From: Gammaproteobacteria bacterium
GTDB lineage: Bacteria; Pseudomonadota; Gammaproteobacteria; Arenicellales; Arenicellaceae
DNA length: 64,000 nt
Assembly: GCA_013002025.1 (NCBI GenBank)
Contig: JABDKW010000025.1
Location: 80,001-144,000 of the forward strand
Direction: 5' to 3'
The translations under genes were made by a program, and so were the position numbers. The first letter of the stretch is position 1. Every line of letters begins with the position of its first letter. The notes under the pieces are model-generated. The model made no database searches, was not told where the DNA came from, and saw nothing but the letters and a program-made list of their open reading frames with translations. Of the stretch, positions 8,484 through 17,033 are shown piece by piece.

Positions 8484-9777
8484 TGCTCAACAGTTTGAGC
8501 CGCCCATCCAATGCAGCAATGCCAAACGCGTCCGGCGTTTCACGCACATGTAGATGGATCATATCGTAGCGACGATCCACGGCAATATTGTCTTTATCAG
8601 CATGGTCCTGAGCCACACCCAGTGAGATAAAGTAATCGCCTGCCAGTAACTGCAAAGATAATTCAAATTCGATCTGTACCAGCTCACCTGCCTCCTGATC
8701 CGTTGGCAATTTACCAACCAGGCGCGAATTTGTGCCATAGATGGCATTGCCATCGTTAGTTTTTACCGTAATACCATAAATCAGGTCTGAGACGCCTTGT
8801 TCAAACAACACTGACATTCGTATGCTGAGCCGATCACCACGCTGCACCAGACCATTGCAATGCGCGCCATTTTGCAGCAATTGATAATGGCAAATCTTGG
8901 CTCGCCCATCACCCCAACGGTGTTCATTGGCGTTGTAGCTCGCCTGCGCTATGCAATGGTCCTGAGTCGGGTCGAAATCCACATCGTAGTCACCCGCATC
9001 AATCACTTTTGGCTCAGACACGTCGGCATCGGACTCGAACATCATCTCCAGATAGGCCTGAACCACTTCTTTGGGGCTACCGGTTAGCTTTAACTCACCC
9101 TCATCCAACATAATGGCGCGGTCGCAATATTGCAGCACACTATCCGTTGAATGGGTTACAAACAAAATCGATACACCGGCTTCTTTTAATTCATCAAGAC
9201 GTCGAAAGCACTTGCGCTGAAAACGAACATCACCCACTGCCAGAGCCTCATCGACAATCAATATGTCGGGATTCATATTGATGGCAACGGCGAAGGCCAG
9301 GCGTACAAACATGCCGCTGGAGTAGGTTTTTACTGGCCGGTGCAGGAACTCATCCAGACCACAGAACTCGACAATGTCGGGCAGCTTTTGATGAAATTCT
9401 TCACGCGTCAAACCCATGATCGAGGCATTCAGACGCGCGTTTTCCATGCCAGTAAACTCAGGGTTAAACCCTGCCCCCAGTTCAAGTAAGGCAGATATTC
9501 GGCCCTGTGTGCGGCACTCCCCGCCGCTGGCCTGAAGAATGCCTGTGATGATCTGCAATAGCGTCGATTTGCCGGAACCATTTTTGCCAACAATGCCGAC
9601 GGTTTCACCTTTGTATACCGTTAAGTCGACCCCCTTCAGTGCCCAAAATTCATCATACAATTTGCGCTGCCCGGCAAAGCTTTGCCACAGCCGATGAATT
9701 GGTTTGCGATAGGTCTGATAGCACTTGGTTATCTGCTGTACTTCGATAACCGGGTGGGTCGGCGAGTTAGATAACAT
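8467..9777 (-). CDS. wzt: O-antigen ABC transporter ATP-binding protein with carbohydrate-binding domain
   Basis: The ATPase of the polysaccharide exporter, 436 aa. Walker A is GKNGSGKS at residues 64-71, the ABC signature YSSGM at 152-156 and Walker B ILIVDE at 172-177. After the nucleotide-binding domain (to about residue 245) comes a beta-rich C-terminal domain of about 180 aa, as in Wzt proteins that recognise the modified non-reducing end of the chain before export. The ATG at 9777 (MLSNSPTHPVIEV) was chosen because the longer reading frame would run deep into wzm; the overlap is then only 11 bp. It works with Wzm at the inner membrane. Confidence 0.92.
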   Translation of the reverse strand: MLSNSPTHPVIEVQQITKCYQTYRKPIHRLWQSFAGQRKLYDEFWALKGVDLTVYKGETVGIVGKNGSGKSTLLQIITGILQASGGECRTQGRISALLELGAGFNPEFTGMENARLNASIMGLTREEFHQKLPDIVEFCGLDEFLHRPVKTYSSGMFVRLAFAVAINMNPDILIVDEALAVGDVRFQRKCFRRLDELKEAGVSILFVTHSTDSVLQYCDRAIMLDEGELKLTGSPKEVVQAYLEMMFESDADVSEPKVIDAGDYDVDFDPTQDHCIAQASYNANEHRWGDGRAKICHYQLLQNGAHCNGLVQRGDRLSIRMSVLFEQGVSDLIYGITVKTNDGNAIYGTNSRLVGKLPTDQEAGELVQIEFELSLQLLAGDYFISLGVAQDHADKDNIAVDRRYDMIHLHVRETPDAFGIAALDGRLKLLSNDDEQ

Positions 9778-10558
9778 CAGCAAAGCCATCCCGTGTGCGA
9801 TGAAAGAACCAGGCGCCAAAACCAAGCATACTAAAGGATAAGACTGAATACGTGCCAAGCAACTGCCAATCCGGCATCTGACCGAACAGCAACACCGCGC
9901 GTAACTGTTCCACAATAATGGTAAGCGGATTCAGCCATAACACCCATGGCTGCATATTGTCCGGAATAACATGAAAGGGATACACGATTGGGCCCAGAAA
10001 TAACAACACGGTGACCAATACACCCATAAATTGGCTCAAATCACGCACATATACACCCAACACGGATATAAACCATGACATCCCTAACAGGAACAGAACA
10101 AAGGGTAGTAAAACAATGGGCACCAGCAGTATCGTAATGTGCAGCGTGCCTCCGCTAAAGAGATAAATCGCTACCAGAATCAATAATCCCAAGGACATAT
10201 GGATAAGCGAATTACACACTTGTACAAGGCTCAATATTTCTAATGGGAAAACCACTTTTTTAACGTATTGTTGATTGCCCGTTATCAAGCCCACTGCGCC
10301 AACAAATGTCTCGGCGAGCGCACTGTGGCACAGCAAGCCGGCGAACAGGATGATCCCAAAATCAATATTGTCCTGGCCCGCCACGCCCCATTTGACTTTC
10401 ATCACCATGCCGAACACAAAGGTATAAACCAGCAACATCATTACCGGGTACACGAAAGCCCAGACGAACCCCAATTGGGAACCCCGATAACGCTGTTCGA
10501 ACTCGCGTTTCAACATCTGTAAAAACAGATAGCGGTTTTTGTTGATACCGGACAGCAT
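9767..10558 (-). CDS. wzm: O-antigen ABC transporter permease
   Basis: A 263 aa integral membrane protein of the ABC-2 type. The N-terminus has the polysaccharide-exporter signature LKREFEQRYRGSQLGFVWAF before the first helix, followed by about six hydrophobic helices (for example VMMLLVYTFVFGMVM, LLILVAIYLF, VLVTVLLFLGPIVYPF). It forms the channel that carries the lipid-linked polysaccharide across the inner membrane, energised by the adjacent Wzt. It lies 33 bp downstream of rmlA in the same operon. Having Wzm/Wzt, and no Wzx/Wzy in the visible part, puts this locus in the ABC-transporter-dependent class. Confidence 0.92.
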   Translation of the reverse strand: MLSGINKNRYLFLQMLKREFEQRYRGSQLGFVWAFVYPVMMLLVYTFVFGMVMKVKWGVAGQDNIDFGIILFAGLLCHSALAETFVGAVGLITGNQQYVKKVVFPLEILSLVQVCNSLIHMSLGLLILVAIYLFSGGTLHITILLVPIVLLPFVLFLLGMSWFISVLGVYVRDLSQFMGVLVTVLLFLGPIVYPFHVIPDNMQPWVLWLNPLTIIVEQLRAVLLFGQMPDWQLLGTYSVLSFSMLGFGAWFFHRTRDGFADVI

Positions 10559-10591
10559 AATCTCTTGCAGGGTAATAGAAACGCGCCGCGA

Positions 10592-11482
10592 CTACGGCAT
10601 GCTCAGGAATTGTTCCTGATTATCCAGTATCGTTTGCAGGTACTTGCCATAACCGCTTTTAGCGTACTGCTGCGCAGCCTGCGCCAGTTGCTCGGCACCG
10701 ATGTAGCCCTGACGAAAAGCTATTTCTTCGAGGCAGGCCACTTTCAAACCTTGGCGATTCTCAATGGTTTCGATAAACATCGAAGCCTGCAACAACGATT
10801 CATGGGTACCCATATCAAGCCAGGCCAGACCACGCCCAAACACCTGAACCGACAATTCATTCCACTCCAGATATTGCTTGTTGACGTCCGTAATCTCTAG
10901 TTCGCCGCGCTCAGATGGTTGAATGTTGCGTGCCACATCGACCACCCGATTGTCGTAAAAGTACAAACCAGTCACAGCATAGTGCGATTTAGGTTTAGTG
11001 GGCTTTTCTTCCAGACTGATAGCATTACCGTCGGCATCGAACTCCACTACCCCATATCGCTCGGGGTCGTGCACCGGATAGGCAAACACCGTCGCGCCTT
11101 TTTTCTGAGCCCCTGCCGCATGCAAATTATTACTCAATTCATGCCCGTGGAATACGTTGTCGCCCAGCACCAGCGCACAGTCATCATTGCCGATAAATTC
11201 CGCGCCGATAATAAACGCCTGTGCCAGGCCATCGGGCGATGGTTGCACAGCATAGGAGATATTCATGCCCCATTGCGAGCCGTCCTGCATGAGTTGCTGA
11301 AAGCGCGGCGTATCCTGTGGCGTGGAAATGATTAACACATCGCGAATCCCCGCCTGCATCAACGACGACAGGGGGTAATAAATCATCGGCTTATCGTACA
11401 CCGGCAATAATTGTTTGGACACCGCCTGAGTCACCGGATGCAGTCGAGTGCCGGAGCCGCCGGCCAGTACAATTCCTCTCAT
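10592..11482 (-). CDS. rmlA: Glucose-1-phosphate thymidylyltransferase
   Basis: A 296 aa enzyme that makes dTDP-glucose from glucose-1-phosphate and dTTP, the first step to dTDP-L-rhamnose and related deoxysugars. The N-terminus [18 protein letters not shown] is the nucleotide-binding signature, followed by [27 protein letters not shown] and [20 protein letters not shown] are the other family blocks. Length and motifs are those of RmlA/RfbA. It lies 18 bp after rmlB. rmlC and rmlD are not in the window, so the final sugar cannot be fixed as rhamnose from here. Confidence 0.95.
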   Translation of the reverse strand: MRGIVLAGGSGTRLHPVTQAVSKQLLPVYDKPMIYYPLSSLMQAGIRDVLIISTPQDTPRFQQLMQDGSQWGMNISYAVQPSPDGLAQAFIIGAEFIGNDDCALVLGDNVFHGHELSNNLHAAGAQKKGATVFAYPVHDPERYGVVEFDADGNAISLEEKPTKPKSHYAVTGLYFYDNRVVDVARNIQPSERGELEITDVNKQYLEWNELSVQVFGRGLAWLDMGTHESLLQASMFIETIENRQGLKVACLEEIAFRQGYIGAEQLAQAAQQYAKSGYGKYLQTILDNQEQFLSMP

Positions 11483-11500
11483 GTTTGTCTCCCGCCTGGT

Positions 11501-12577
11501 TCAGCTTTTCGCTGCCGGCTGTTGGTTAGCACCTAATCGTGTGCCGTCATAGTCACCGGATACCTTGGCAATCCACTCGTCGTTATCCAGATACCATTCA
11601 ATTGTTTTGCGAATGCCGCTCTCAAAGGTTTCGGCCGGCGTCCAGCCTAGCTCCCGTTCGATTTTTTGTGCATCAATAGCGTAGCGCCGGTCGTGACCCG
11701 GGCGATCCGCCACAAAAGTGATTTGTTCTGCATAGGTCTTACCGTCGTCACGAGGTTTCAGTTGATCGAGAATGCCGCATAGGGTTTCGACTACTTCGAT
11801 ATTAGTTTTTTCGTTATGCCCGCCCACATTGTAGACCTCGCCATCGTCACCGTCGGTGACGATTTTCCAGAGGGCTTTTACATGATCATCCACATACAGC
11901 CAGTCTCGGATATTGTCACCCTTGCCATAGATCGGCAGCGATTGCCCGGAAAGTGCTTTCTGAATTACCAGCGGAATCAGTTTTTCCGGAAATTGAAACG
12001 GCCCGTAGTTATTCGAGCAATTGGAGATCACCACGGGCAGCTTGTAAGTCTTATTCCAGGCACGTACCAGATGATCGGAACTGGCTTTACTGGCCGAATA
12101 TGGCGAATTGGGTTTATAGCGTGTGGTTTCGGTAAACAAGCCGCTGTCACCGAGGCTGCCATACACTTCGTCAGTGGAAATATGGTGAAAACGGAAGCGT
12201 TCTTTACGCTCACCAGACAGGCCTTCATAGTATTCTCGGGCCACTTCCAGCAATGTGTAAGTGCCGACAATATTAGTCTGAATAAATTCACCGGGGCCAT
12301 CAATCGATCGGTCCACATGGGACTCAGCCGCCAGATGCATAATGAAATCCGGTTGGTATTGATCCACCAGTTCGCGCATTTTGACGGCATCCACAATATC
12401 TTCGCAATGGAAATGATGTCGCTCACTGGCATCTGCCCCACCGAGAGAGTGCAAGCTGCCCGCATAGGTCAGCTTGTCGACATTGATCACGATGTGGTCA
12501 GTGTCGTTTATCAAATAACGCACCAGCGCTGAACCGATAAAGCCGGCACCGCCGGTTAACAATACTGTGTTACTCAT
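11501..12577 (-). CDS. rmlB: dTDP-glucose 4,6-dehydratase
   Basis: A 358 aa extended SDR. It has the NAD-binding motif TGGAGFIGS near residue 8, the conserved DKLTYAG block, [12 protein letters not shown], the substrate segment [11 protein letters not shown] and the catalytic YSASK (in [12 protein letters not shown]). It converts dTDP-glucose to dTDP-4-keto-6-deoxyglucose, following RmlA in the pathway. Only 8 bp separate it from the regulator gene upstream, so regulator and sugar genes should be co-transcribed. It is the second gene of the long minus-strand polysaccharide operon. Confidence 0.95.
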   Translation of the reverse strand: MSNTVLLTGGAGFIGSALVRYLINDTDHIVINVDKLTYAGSLHSLGGADASERHHFHCEDIVDAVKMRELVDQYQPDFIMHLAAESHVDRSIDGPGEFIQTNIVGTYTLLEVAREYYEGLSGERKERFRFHHISTDEVYGSLGDSGLFTETTRYKPNSPYSASKASSDHLVRAWNKTYKLPVVISNCSNNYGPFQFPEKLIPLVIQKALSGQSLPIYGKGDNIRDWLYVDDHVKALWKIVTDGDDGEVYNVGGHNEKTNIEVVETLCGILDQLKPRDDGKTYAEQITFVADRPGHDRRYAIDAQKIERELGWTPAETFESGIRKTIEWYLDNDEWIAKVSGDYDGTRLGANQQPAAKS

Positions 12578-12585
12578 TAATACCT

Positions 12586-13293
12586 CTATTGCCCACCCAG
12601 CGGCGGGGACTCTTCAAGTTGCGTGTCATTTAATTGAGATTGCGGTGTCTCTTCGTCATTACGGTAATGCATGTTTAATAACATGGGCGGCACCAGAATC
12701 TGTTGTTCCGTAAACAGTTGCTCAAGCTCGGCCAGCAAGACATGGGTTTGCTCCATCGATGTCATTACGATGGCATCAAAGGGCGGGCAATGATCCAACT
12801 GGGTGTGCACTCTCAGATCATAAAACTGAGCTTTTTCGGCGCCCGGCTGATAAACGCCCATTACCTCTACCTCACTCTGCAAAGAGCGCATATAGGCAAT
12901 CTCGGTTAAATCCGATAGCCCGGCAAATAAAAGCCGCTGATGCCCACTCAGCGCGGCATCGGCCAGCAACTCACTGTAGACATCGCCGGATTGGCGAAAT
13001 AATGCCAGCGAGGTGCTGAGAAATTCCCCGGTCAAGCGGGCTTTTTCGGCAAACCCGTTAGGCGTCAGATAATACAAATAGCGGTTGGCCGGCGCGGTGG
13101 TGATCTTAATCCAGCCTTTTTTCACACATCGCTTTAAATAAGAGTTTGCCAAACCCAGGGCAACACCCATCTCCTGCGCCAAGCCTCTTTGAGATATATC
13201 GTCATTTAAATCAATGGCTTGTAGAAGTTCCAAGGTGAGCTGACTCTCCTTATCGGGGCTTCGTTCAAGTAGTTTTTCGGGTCGAGTGTTCAT
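12586..13293 (-). CDS. EPS-associated MarR-family transcriptional regulator
   Basis: A 235 aa protein whose first 90 residues form a winged helix-turn-helix ([44 protein letters not shown], cut here for length), ending with a wing-like [20 protein letters not shown]. This is the signature of the MarR_EPS group found at the head of exopolysaccharide and O-antigen loci. The remaining 140 residues form an alpha/beta region ([30 protein letters not shown]), possibly a ligand-sensing or regulatory domain. It is the first gene of the operon, so autoregulation is likely. A roughly 100 bp intergenic region separates it from the divergent imuA. Confidence 0.8.
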   Translation of the reverse strand: MNTRPEKLLERSPDKESQLTLELLQAIDLNDDISQRGLAQEMGVALGLANSYLKRCVKKGWIKITTAPANRYLYYLTPNGFAEKARLTGEFLSTSLALFRQSGDVYSELLADAALSGHQRLLFAGLSDLTEIAYMRSLQSEVEVMGVYQPGAEKAQFYDLRVHTQLDHCPPFDAIVMTSMEQTHVLLAELEQLFTEQQILVPPMLLNMHYRNDEETPQSQLNDTQLEESPPLGGQ

Positions 13294-13372
13294 GCGGTGA
13301 ACACTATAGGGGCGTGTTTACTCCAAGTCAAAATAAAATCCTTTTTTATTGCCTTTTTTGATTTATGTACTT

Positions 13373-13395
13373 ATATCAAATATACTCATTGATAT
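13373..13395. promoter_or_regulatory. 23-bp inverted repeat overlapping the imuA start
   Basis: Two perfect 7-bp arms, ATATCAA (13373-13379) and TTGATAT (13389-13395), flank a 9-bp spacer. The right arm covers the first two bases of the imuA ATG at 13394. The palindrome sits in the roughly 100-bp region between imuA and the divergent polysaccharide regulator. That position suits an operator that represses imuAB or both directions. It does not match the common gammaproteobacterial LexA box CTGT-N8-ACAG, so the regulator is unknown; the MarR-type protein next door and a divergent LexA are both candidates. Confidence 0.45.
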
Positions 13396-14305
13396 GAACC
13401 ATCATGAGCGCCAGACACTGGAACAAGCACTGCAACCCAATCTGTCGGAGCAGCCCTCTATTACTGATAAAGCATCGCCTGGCAATGCTGATAAAACATC
13501 ACCTGACAAAGCATTCGCCGGCAAAATATGGGCCGGCAAAGTGTGGCGCGCCCGGGACTTGTCCAGTAGCGGCCATCAGCAGGTGCTGGACACCGGCCAC
13601 CGGCTGTTAAACGACCAGCTGCAACAGGGTGGCTGGCCTTTAAACACCATTACTGAACTCGGCCTGTCACAGGCCGGCATTGGTGAACTGCGCTTATTGA
13701 CTCCGGCGCTGAGTGAATTAATGCGGCGCCAACACAGCCAGCAAAGCGTGCTCTGCATTGCTCCCCCACTGCTGCCCTATGCACCGGCCCTGCTGCGGGA
13801 AGGCCTCGACATTGATCAATTTATCGTTGTTCAGACTCACAGCATACAAGACACGCTCTGGGCTACCGAGCAGGCCCTGCTGGCCGGCTGTTGCGCCGCG
13901 GTATTAAGCTGGACCGGCCAATACAATCTCAGCCCCCGTGAATTGCGCCGCCTGCAATTGGCAGCAGAGCAAAGCCACACCTGGCAGGTGCTGTTTCGAC
14001 ACAGCGACTGTCTTAAGCAAACTTCAGTATCCGGCCTACGTTTACATTTAAAATCAGATAGTTATAACAAGCTTGATATCAGCATTCTCAAACAACCTCA
14101 AGGCTGGGGCGGGCAACATTGCAGCCTGTCACTGCAGCCACATTACGAAAACTGGCAACGTCTGCCGGCCAGCCTGCTACCACAACAAAATCAGGCTCAA
14201 GCCCCGCTTATACCACAACAATTAAACAGTATTAGCAACAGCGACCAATGCCAGGCCTCCGTCACCCTGCTGAGCGCGGTATCCGCCCTGCAGTCTGTAC
14301 ATTAA
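13394..14305 (+). CDS. imuA: Translesion-synthesis-associated protein ImuA
   Basis: A 303 aa RecA/SulA-like protein of the ImuA family, which works with ImuB in error-prone lesion bypass. Recognisable parts are the VWRARDLSSSGHQQVLDTGH start of the conserved region, then GGWPLNTITELGLSQAGIGELRLL, VLCIAPPLLPYAPALLREGL and WATEQALLAGCCAAVLSW. The first 50 residues are low-complexity with repeated DKAS/DKTSPDKA runs. The ATG at 13394 was chosen because the conserved region starts after it and the upstream extension from a TTG at 13349 would cover the promoter. The stop lies 9 bp before imuB. Confidence 0.87.
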   Translation: MNHHERQTLEQALQPNLSEQPSITDKASPGNADKTSPDKAFAGKIWAGKVWRARDLSSSGHQQVLDTGHRLLNDQLQQGGWPLNTITELGLSQAGIGELRLLTPALSELMRRQHSQQSVLCIAPPLLPYAPALLREGLDIDQFIVVQTHSIQDTLWATEQALLAGCCAAVLSWTGQYNLSPRELRRLQLAAEQSHTWQVLFRHSDCLKQTSVSGLRLHLKSDSYNKLDISILKQPQGWGGQHCSLSLQPHYENWQRLPASLLPQQNQAQAPLIPQQLNSISNSDQCQASVTLLSAVSALQSVH

Positions 14306-14314
14306 ACAGGCACC

Positions 14315-15811
14315 ATGCCTTCGTCACCCGGGCAACGCTGGTTATGCCTGCGCTTCACACACCTGGCACTGAACAGTGCTGGCATCAGCCTGAGTTCTGA
14401 CCAGCCATCGGCCATAACCGACAACCAGCAAATATGGCAGTGCAATGCCAGGGCGTTGAAAACCGGGGTAAAACCCGGCATTAGCGCCAACCATGCCCTG
14501 ATGCTGGATCCGGCGCTTACATTGCTGGAGCGCGACCCTGCAGGAGAAGCCAAGCGGTTGCAGGAGTTGAGTTTTTGGGCCTATCGCTTCAGTTCATTGA
14601 TCAGCCTTTACAATGAGCAGTGCCTGCTGGTTGAAATTGGTAGAAGTGTTAAATTATTCAATGGCTTAGATCACCTTTTACACCTGATTAACAATGACCT
14701 GACCAGCTTTCAGATGGCGTTTCAGCCGGGCATAGCCAGGACCCCGAAAGCGGCCCACCTGCTCAGTTTCAACACCGCTCCGGCTAACGTTAAAGAGCCC
14801 TGTTCAGATCAGGAGCGGCTGGCTCAATGCCCAGTCGGCGAGCTCGATATTGATCAACGCGTTATCAGCAAACTGCATAATTGTGGTTTTGAAGTACTGG
14901 CCGACATCCAGGCCATTCCCCCCGCAGAACTGGGCCAGCGCTTTGGGGTGCCATTGCTAAATTACCTGCAACAGCTCAACGGTGACAAGGCTGACCCACA
15001 GAGTAATATTACGCCACCGGAAACCTTTCACGGCAGCATCGACTTTGCTGAACCAATCAGCAATTTGCAGTGGATTGAACAACAGCTTGACCGCCTGCTA
15101 AATGACCTGCACAACTTTATTACTCAGCGCCAGCTGGTTTGCCGCAGTTTCACCTGGCGTTTTTTTAACGACAACCCAAGCCGTGGCCAAGACAAGTCTC
15201 AAAATGGCAGCGGCTCCGTGCAGACTGTGACCATTGGCTTAAGCGCCAGCCAAAACAAACTCACCACACTGCGTGAACTGACTGGTTTAAAGCTGGCTAG
15301 CCTGGAACTGCAATGGGAATTCTCCGGCATCGAACTCAGTAGCACACAGTTAGTGCCGCTACAGCTATTTAATAATGACTTGTTTGATCCGCAGCCCGAC
15401 CGACAACGCTTTAATCAACTACTCGACAAACTGGTCACCCGGCTCGGTGATCAGGCACTGTTTCGCCCGCACATTGAAACCGAGCATTTACCTGAGCTGG
15501 TAAATGGCCGCCAACATGTCGCAGAATCCTCCGCAACGCCCTACCACGCAAGCTCGCCGGCCGATAAAAAGCGTCTGGATCAACCACTATGGCTACTTGA
15601 ACAACCGCAACGGCTGGCGCAACAGCAACACAGACCAGTGTATGAAGGCCCGCTCAATCTGATCCATGGCCCCGACCGCATCAGCAGCCACTGGTGGGCC
15701 AGACTACAGAGTCGGGATTACTTTATTGCGCGCCAGCGCAGTGGCCGCCTGCTATGGGTCTACTTTGACCGCTGCAACCGGCACTGGTATCTACACGGTT
15801 TGTTTGCCTAG
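14315..15811 (+). CDS. imuB: Y-family polymerase-like protein ImuB
   Basis: A 498 aa member of the UmuC/DinB superfamily. The fold is visible (CLRFTHLALN at the start, LLVEIGRSVKLFNGL, the thumb-like HNCGFEVLADIQAIPPAELGQRFG), but the positions that hold the catalytic acidic residues in active Y-family polymerases read LRF and EIG. This is the usual state of ImuB, which acts as a clamp-binding adaptor rather than a polymerase. The C-terminus has the typical DQPLWLLEQPQRL segment. Its usual partner DnaE2 is not encoded next to it; the convergent 7TM gene overlaps its 3' end by 21 bp. Confidence 0.87.
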   Translation: MPSSPGQRWLCLRFTHLALNSAGISLSSDQPSAITDNQQIWQCNARALKTGVKPGISANHALMLDPALTLLERDPAGEAKRLQELSFWAYRFSSLISLYNEQCLLVEIGRSVKLFNGLDHLLHLINNDLTSFQMAFQPGIARTPKAAHLLSFNTAPANVKEPCSDQERLAQCPVGELDIDQRVISKLHNCGFEVLADIQAIPPAELGQRFGVPLLNYLQQLNGDKADPQSNITPPETFHGSIDFAEPISNLQWIEQQLDRLLNDLHNFITQRQLVCRSFTWRFFNDNPSRGQDKSQNGSGSVQTVTIGLSASQNKLTTLRELTGLKLASLELQWEFSGIELSSTQLVPLQLFNNDLFDPQPDRQRFNQLLDKLVTRLGDQALFRPHIETEHLPELVNGRQHVAESSATPYHASSPADKKRLDQPLWLLEQPQRLAQQQHRPVYEGPLNLIHGPDRISSHWWARLQSRDYFIARQRSGRLLWVYFDRCNRHWYLHGLFA

Positions 15812-16999
15812 TTTAGTGGCCGCAGACGTAGAGTTTCGCGGCTCCATAAATCGTTCCCGATAGGCAAGCGCCAGAGTTAACGCCAATCCCTCAATCGATG
15901 AGGTCAGGTACAGAATAATATTCAGCAAGTCATTTTCCTTAAGCCAACCAACGGAATGCCAAAAATAAGCCAGCGCTGCAGGCAACAAAATGATGATCGC
16001 AAACGCCAGAATATAAGCAGGCGGGTAGCGTTCAAAGGTAGAAACCGCAATCATGCCAAACGATAACACCAATGCCAGAACCAAAAATATTCCCAGCAAA
16101 ATTATCGCCAACGCGCCGTTAAACAGATTAACAACAGCTATCAAAATGGCCATGGGAGCAACTCGAAGTACCCACTTTGCCATTCCCGGGCTGTAACTAT
16201 CGCTGGCCACGGTTCGCTTAACACATAACAGCCCACAGGCAATCGCCAACGACACCAGCGCCACCGGCGCAATATCAGCCCAAAGCACCGCATTCGGCCA
16301 GAGATACATACTCGCATGACCACTCGTGGTGGCAAGAAATAATGCAACACCGCCCAAATAACCCATGCAATAAAGGTAGACTTTATCGCGAGTAAACCAG
16401 TAAAAACCAAAATTGTATAACAGGATCGCAGCGAGCAAGGCAAAGTAAACGCCGTACATCAATTGCATCGACACCTGACGTTGCCAGAACTCCTGTTTAG
16501 AGCCGAGATTCAGTGCCAGTTTGGCAATACCGTCCGACCACATTCGAAGGTAAATTTCTGAATCCGGTACACCGGCCACGTCAAATAAATAGCAGGGGTG
16601 CTCAATGTCACGGTTTGCAAATGGCCTGCTGGTACCGACATTAACTTGACGCCAATAGTCGCCTTCAGGAATATACACATCCAATACATCTAACTGCGTT
16701 TGACAGCTATAAAGCAACTCGTGCGTCGACGTTATATCCGATGAATCGAATTTCACCCAATACGTGGAGTTTGATAATCCAAAGCTCAAAACATCCGTTG
16801 TTATCGGTGTGAACTCAAGATCGCGCACCTGATTGAAGGTCAGCTTTCCCGCTGGGTCTTCCAGTACGCTAAAATGCAAATGATCGGCCTGGGCGAGCGA
16901 ACTGAAGAACCACAAGCCCAACGCGACCAGCCGCCACCAAATTGGCGCAGCGACGCTATACTGTATTGAGTAGCGGCTACCCTGTGTGAAAATATTCAA
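15791..16999 (-). CDS. 7TMR-DISM sensor protein without output domain
   Basis: About 402 aa. A signal-like segment (WRLVALGLWFFSSLAQA) is followed by a periplasmic 7TMR-DISM extracellular-type domain (LTFNQVRDLEFTPI, LSNSTYWVKF, VLDVYIPEGDYW, IYLRMWSDGIAKL). Seven hydrophobic helices then run to the end (for example MQLMYGVYFALLAAILLYNFGF). 7TMR-DISM proteins usually bind a periplasmic ligand and carry a histidine kinase or GGDEF domain at the C-terminus; here the chain stops soon after the last helix. The start is uncertain: a TTG at 16999 was taken because the upstream hydratase gene ends at 17034 and no ATG precedes the signal segment. Confidence 0.72.
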   Translation of the reverse strand: MNIFTQGSRYSIQYSVAAPIWWRLVALGLWFFSSLAQADHLHFSVLEDPAGKLTFNQVRDLEFTPITTDVLSFGLSNSTYWVKFDSSDITSTHELLYSCQTQLDVLDVYIPEGDYWRQVNVGTSRPFANRDIEHPCYLFDVAGVPDSEIYLRMWSDGIAKLALNLGSKQEFWQRQVSMQLMYGVYFALLAAILLYNFGFYWFTRDKVYLYCMGYLGGVALFLATTSGHASMYLWPNAVLWADIAPVALVSLAIACGLLCVKRTVASDSYSPGMAKWVLRVAPMAILIAVVNLFNGALAIILLGIFLVLALVLSFGMIAVSTFERYPPAYILAFAIIILLPAALAYFWHSVGWLKENDLLNIILYLTSSIEGLALTLALAYRERFMEPRNSTSAATKLGKQTV

Positions 17000-17033
17000 T
17001 GTGTCGACATTCCCGCCCCGCGGCTTGGATTGA

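Noticed and set aside
9778..9915. N-terminal extension of Wzt from 9915
   Set aside because: It lies wholly within the wzm gene and codes a cysteine-rich peptide; the ABC domain starts after ATG 9777.
10516..10527. CTGT-AAAA-ACAG palindrome as an SOS box
   Set aside because: The spacer is four bases, not eight, and the site is inside the wzm coding sequence.
13349..13393. A longer imuA start at TTG 13349
   Set aside because: It would add 15 hydrophobic residues not seen in the family and would cover the intergenic region with the palindrome; ATG 13394 fits better.
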